IMG/VR virus record: IMGVR_UViG_3300037189_004257
Span: 1 to 20,055 of that record
Direction: 5' to 3' (one strand)
DNA length: 20,055 bases
Source of the DNA: a virus
Shown here: positions 19,054-20,055 of the stretch, one piece after another
How positions within the stretch are numbered: the stretch's first letter is position 1
How the letters are laid out: every line of letters starts with the position of its first letter
The notes under the pieces: generated by a model
Seen by the model: the letters and a program-made list of their open reading frames with translations, nothing else
Told to the model about the DNA's origin: nothing
Databases searched by the model: none
Program-made: the position numbers and the translations under genes

Positions 19054-19395
19054 CTATTCTTCTTTCTGGGCCTCTAATTCTTCGGGGTAAAGGAAATGTG
19101 TTTCGGCAACTGCGTGTAGGGGATGGTCTATATTTACGCTCTTATAGACCGCTGCCCTTAAAGTTTCAATCAACATACTGGTAGTTCTAATACACGACTC
19201 GTCACAAAGATCAAATCCTTCACTGGCAAAGTTAGCGAAGATATCTTGCATAGTATCGTCAATTAGTTCCTCAATGTAATCTTTCCGAAGAGTTACTATT
19301 TCGGAGTTCATAGCCTCAAGGGATTCATTAAATTCATCGACTGTTTGAGGAGGAGTCTTTAATTTAGACTTCGGAAAAGGAATTACATTGGTCAT
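19054..19395 (-). CDS. Conserved T4-like protein of unknown function (113 aa)
   Basis: It begins 'M-T-N-V-I-P-F-P-K', a start I associate with a small conserved protein of T4-like phages. The rest is acidic and helical, with 'I-F-x-x-F-x-x-x-G-F-D-L-C-D-E' (about 53-67), a helix with two Cys, and a C-terminal 'D-H-P-L-H' (about 95-99). No enzymatic motif is visible. It overlaps the upstream gene by four bases (ATGA), with GGTGG ahead, and precedes rnh by three bases. It therefore belongs to the same translated block. A structural or regulatory partner role is possible; nothing in the sequence specifies it. Confidence 0.82.
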   Translation of the reverse strand: MTNVIPFPKSKLKTPPQTVDEFNESLEAMNSEIVTLRKDYIEELIDDTMQDIFANFASEGFDLCDESCIRTTSMLIETLRAAVYKSVNIDHPLHAVAETHFLYPEELEAQKEE

Positions 19396-20055
19396 TTGGT
19401 TACCACCCTAAGCAAAATTGTTTCTGGACCAATGCGACCCTTAGGTACTGCACCAATTGTGGTAAGTTCAGACATGATCTTACGAAGACCAATCTTCCCG
19501 GATGATAGTACTTTTTGAATGGTTTCGGCTGGTTTACGTAGTCGTTTTACCATAGAAGTCGTTTCATCAAATCCCATAATCGTTGCACCTTTAACACTAA
19601 GACCCGCATCGCTACTCGCATTGAACACGGTTAGCTGCTTGTATTTATCATTATAAATCCATAGAGATTGTGCTTTGATGATGGTGTGAGGAGAAACACT
19701 GACCAACTTTAGTGCAGCATGTTCCTTCATGTACTTCATCTTGGATACCAGCTTCTCGGCTGGCTGTTCCTTGACAGTCCTAGGCTTACGTTGAACTCGT
19801 ACAGCCTTCTTGTTCTGTTGAAGCCGATCAAGATCATCGATCATCTTGTTATAGAATGCATTCTTGATCTTTGCTACCTTGACTGCAGGTTTATCAAAAT
19901 CAATGTCTGATAAAATAGCTGCAATACGCTTTCTGATCATCTCGCATGCAATCGGTGATGCAGATTCCTTAGTTAGGATATCATAGAGTGAAAACGTATA
20001 TGAGTTGTTTTCGATGAACTGATCGATATGCTCATCTAGAATTCCATATGCAAGA
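19392..20055 (-). CDS. Conserved T4-like protein of unknown function, 5' end outside the window
   Basis: The open frame runs past the ATG at 19940 to the right edge without a stop. The added residues (beginning L-A-Y-G-I-L-D-E-H) contain no start codon, and the ATG at 19940 has no ribosome site. The gene is therefore cut by the window and about 220 residues are visible. The middle is Lys/Arg-rich (about 70-90 residues before the S-P-H-T block). The C-terminal part has 'L-W-I-Y-N-D-K-Y-K', 'V-K-G-A-T-I-M-G-F-D-E' and 'V-K-R-L-R-K-P-A-E-T', a pattern I recall from uncharacterised T4-like phage proteins beside replication genes. It overlaps the next gene by four bases. Function unknown. Confidence 0.8.
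   Translation of the reverse strand, partial: LAYGILDEHIDQFIENNSYTFSLYDILTKESASPIACEMIRKRIAAILSDIDFDKPAVKVAKIKNAFYNKMIDDLDRLQQNKKAVRVQRKPRTVKEQPAEKLVSKMKYMKEHAALKLVSVSPHTIIKAQSLWIYNDKYKQLTVFNASSDAGLSVKGATIMGFDETTSMVKRLRKPAETIQKVLSSGKIGLRKIMSELTTIGAVPKGRIGPETILLRVVTK

Noticed and set aside
1-20055. CRISPR array, insertion sequence or integrase/attachment site
   Set aside because: No regularly spaced direct repeats, transposase motif, terminal repeats or integrase seen. The inverted repeat at 1824-1970 encloses only an RNA.

Overview
The window looks like part of a large, AT-leaning T4-like myovirus genome infecting a Gram-negative bacterium. The evidence is a Rnh/DUF6433/FmdB-like gene block, PhoH, TATAAATA late-type promoters, one-base and ATGA-type gene overlaps, a dense tRNA array, and T4-style accessory enzymes (ADP-ribosyltransferase, Nudix, GIY-YIG). 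Almost everything is read from the minus strand. Only a two-gene island (about 12.93-16.01 kb) is on the plus strand. The host cannot be fixed from the sequence alone.

Layout, left to right. Bases 1-3076 hold a tRNA array on the minus strand: a partial tRNA, then Cys, Trp, two CAU tRNAs, Ile(UAU), Gly, Tyr, a Gln-like RNA, His, Phe, Ala, Thr and Asp. Interleaved are five small phage genes and a tRNA-sized four-hairpin RNA that is not a normal tRNA. A consensus sigma-70 promoter and two long hairpins lie ahead of the array (3.1-3.33 kb). Bases 3343-4687 hold two small genes and a calcineurin-like phosphoesterase. Bases 4745-7317 hold a two-enzyme NAD+ salvage pair, nadV and a NadM-Nudix fusion. 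Bases 7386-9532 hold two late-type genes, one GP88-like and one unknown. A paralogous pair of membrane-anchored proteins follows, then a DUF932 gene, a RecB/Cas4-like nuclease and PhoH. A palindromic late-promoter element separates PhoH from the plus-strand GIY-YIG protein and an 877-residue ADP-ribosyltransferase with repeats. The right end has a Nudix protein, a HipA/PI-kinase-like protein, an FmdB-like protein, a 58-residue gene, DUF6433, Rnh and two conserved T4-like unknowns, the last cut by the window edge.

How they may work together (inference). NadV plus NadM-Nudix would rebuild NAD+ from nicotinamide, supplying the NAD+-consuming ADP-ribosyltransferase and offsetting NAD+-depleting host defences. 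Three late-type proteins start with a short ML-x(0-1)-F-[KR]-x-F leader like the T4 capsid-targeting sequence. With the ADP-ribosyltransferase they are candidates for proteins packaged in the head and injected.

The most unusual signals are in RNA. (1) Six tRNAs share an abnormal elbow: an A-G pair replaces G18-G19 in the D loop, together with an N-G-C-G T loop. (2) A cloverleaf RNA at 2914-2994 has no usable anticodon loop. (3) A 25-base inverted repeat encloses a Gln-tRNA-like RNA and begins where its own promoter should start transcription. (4) A late-type promoter lies inside a hairpin that sequesters a ribosome binding site, as in T4 gene e.
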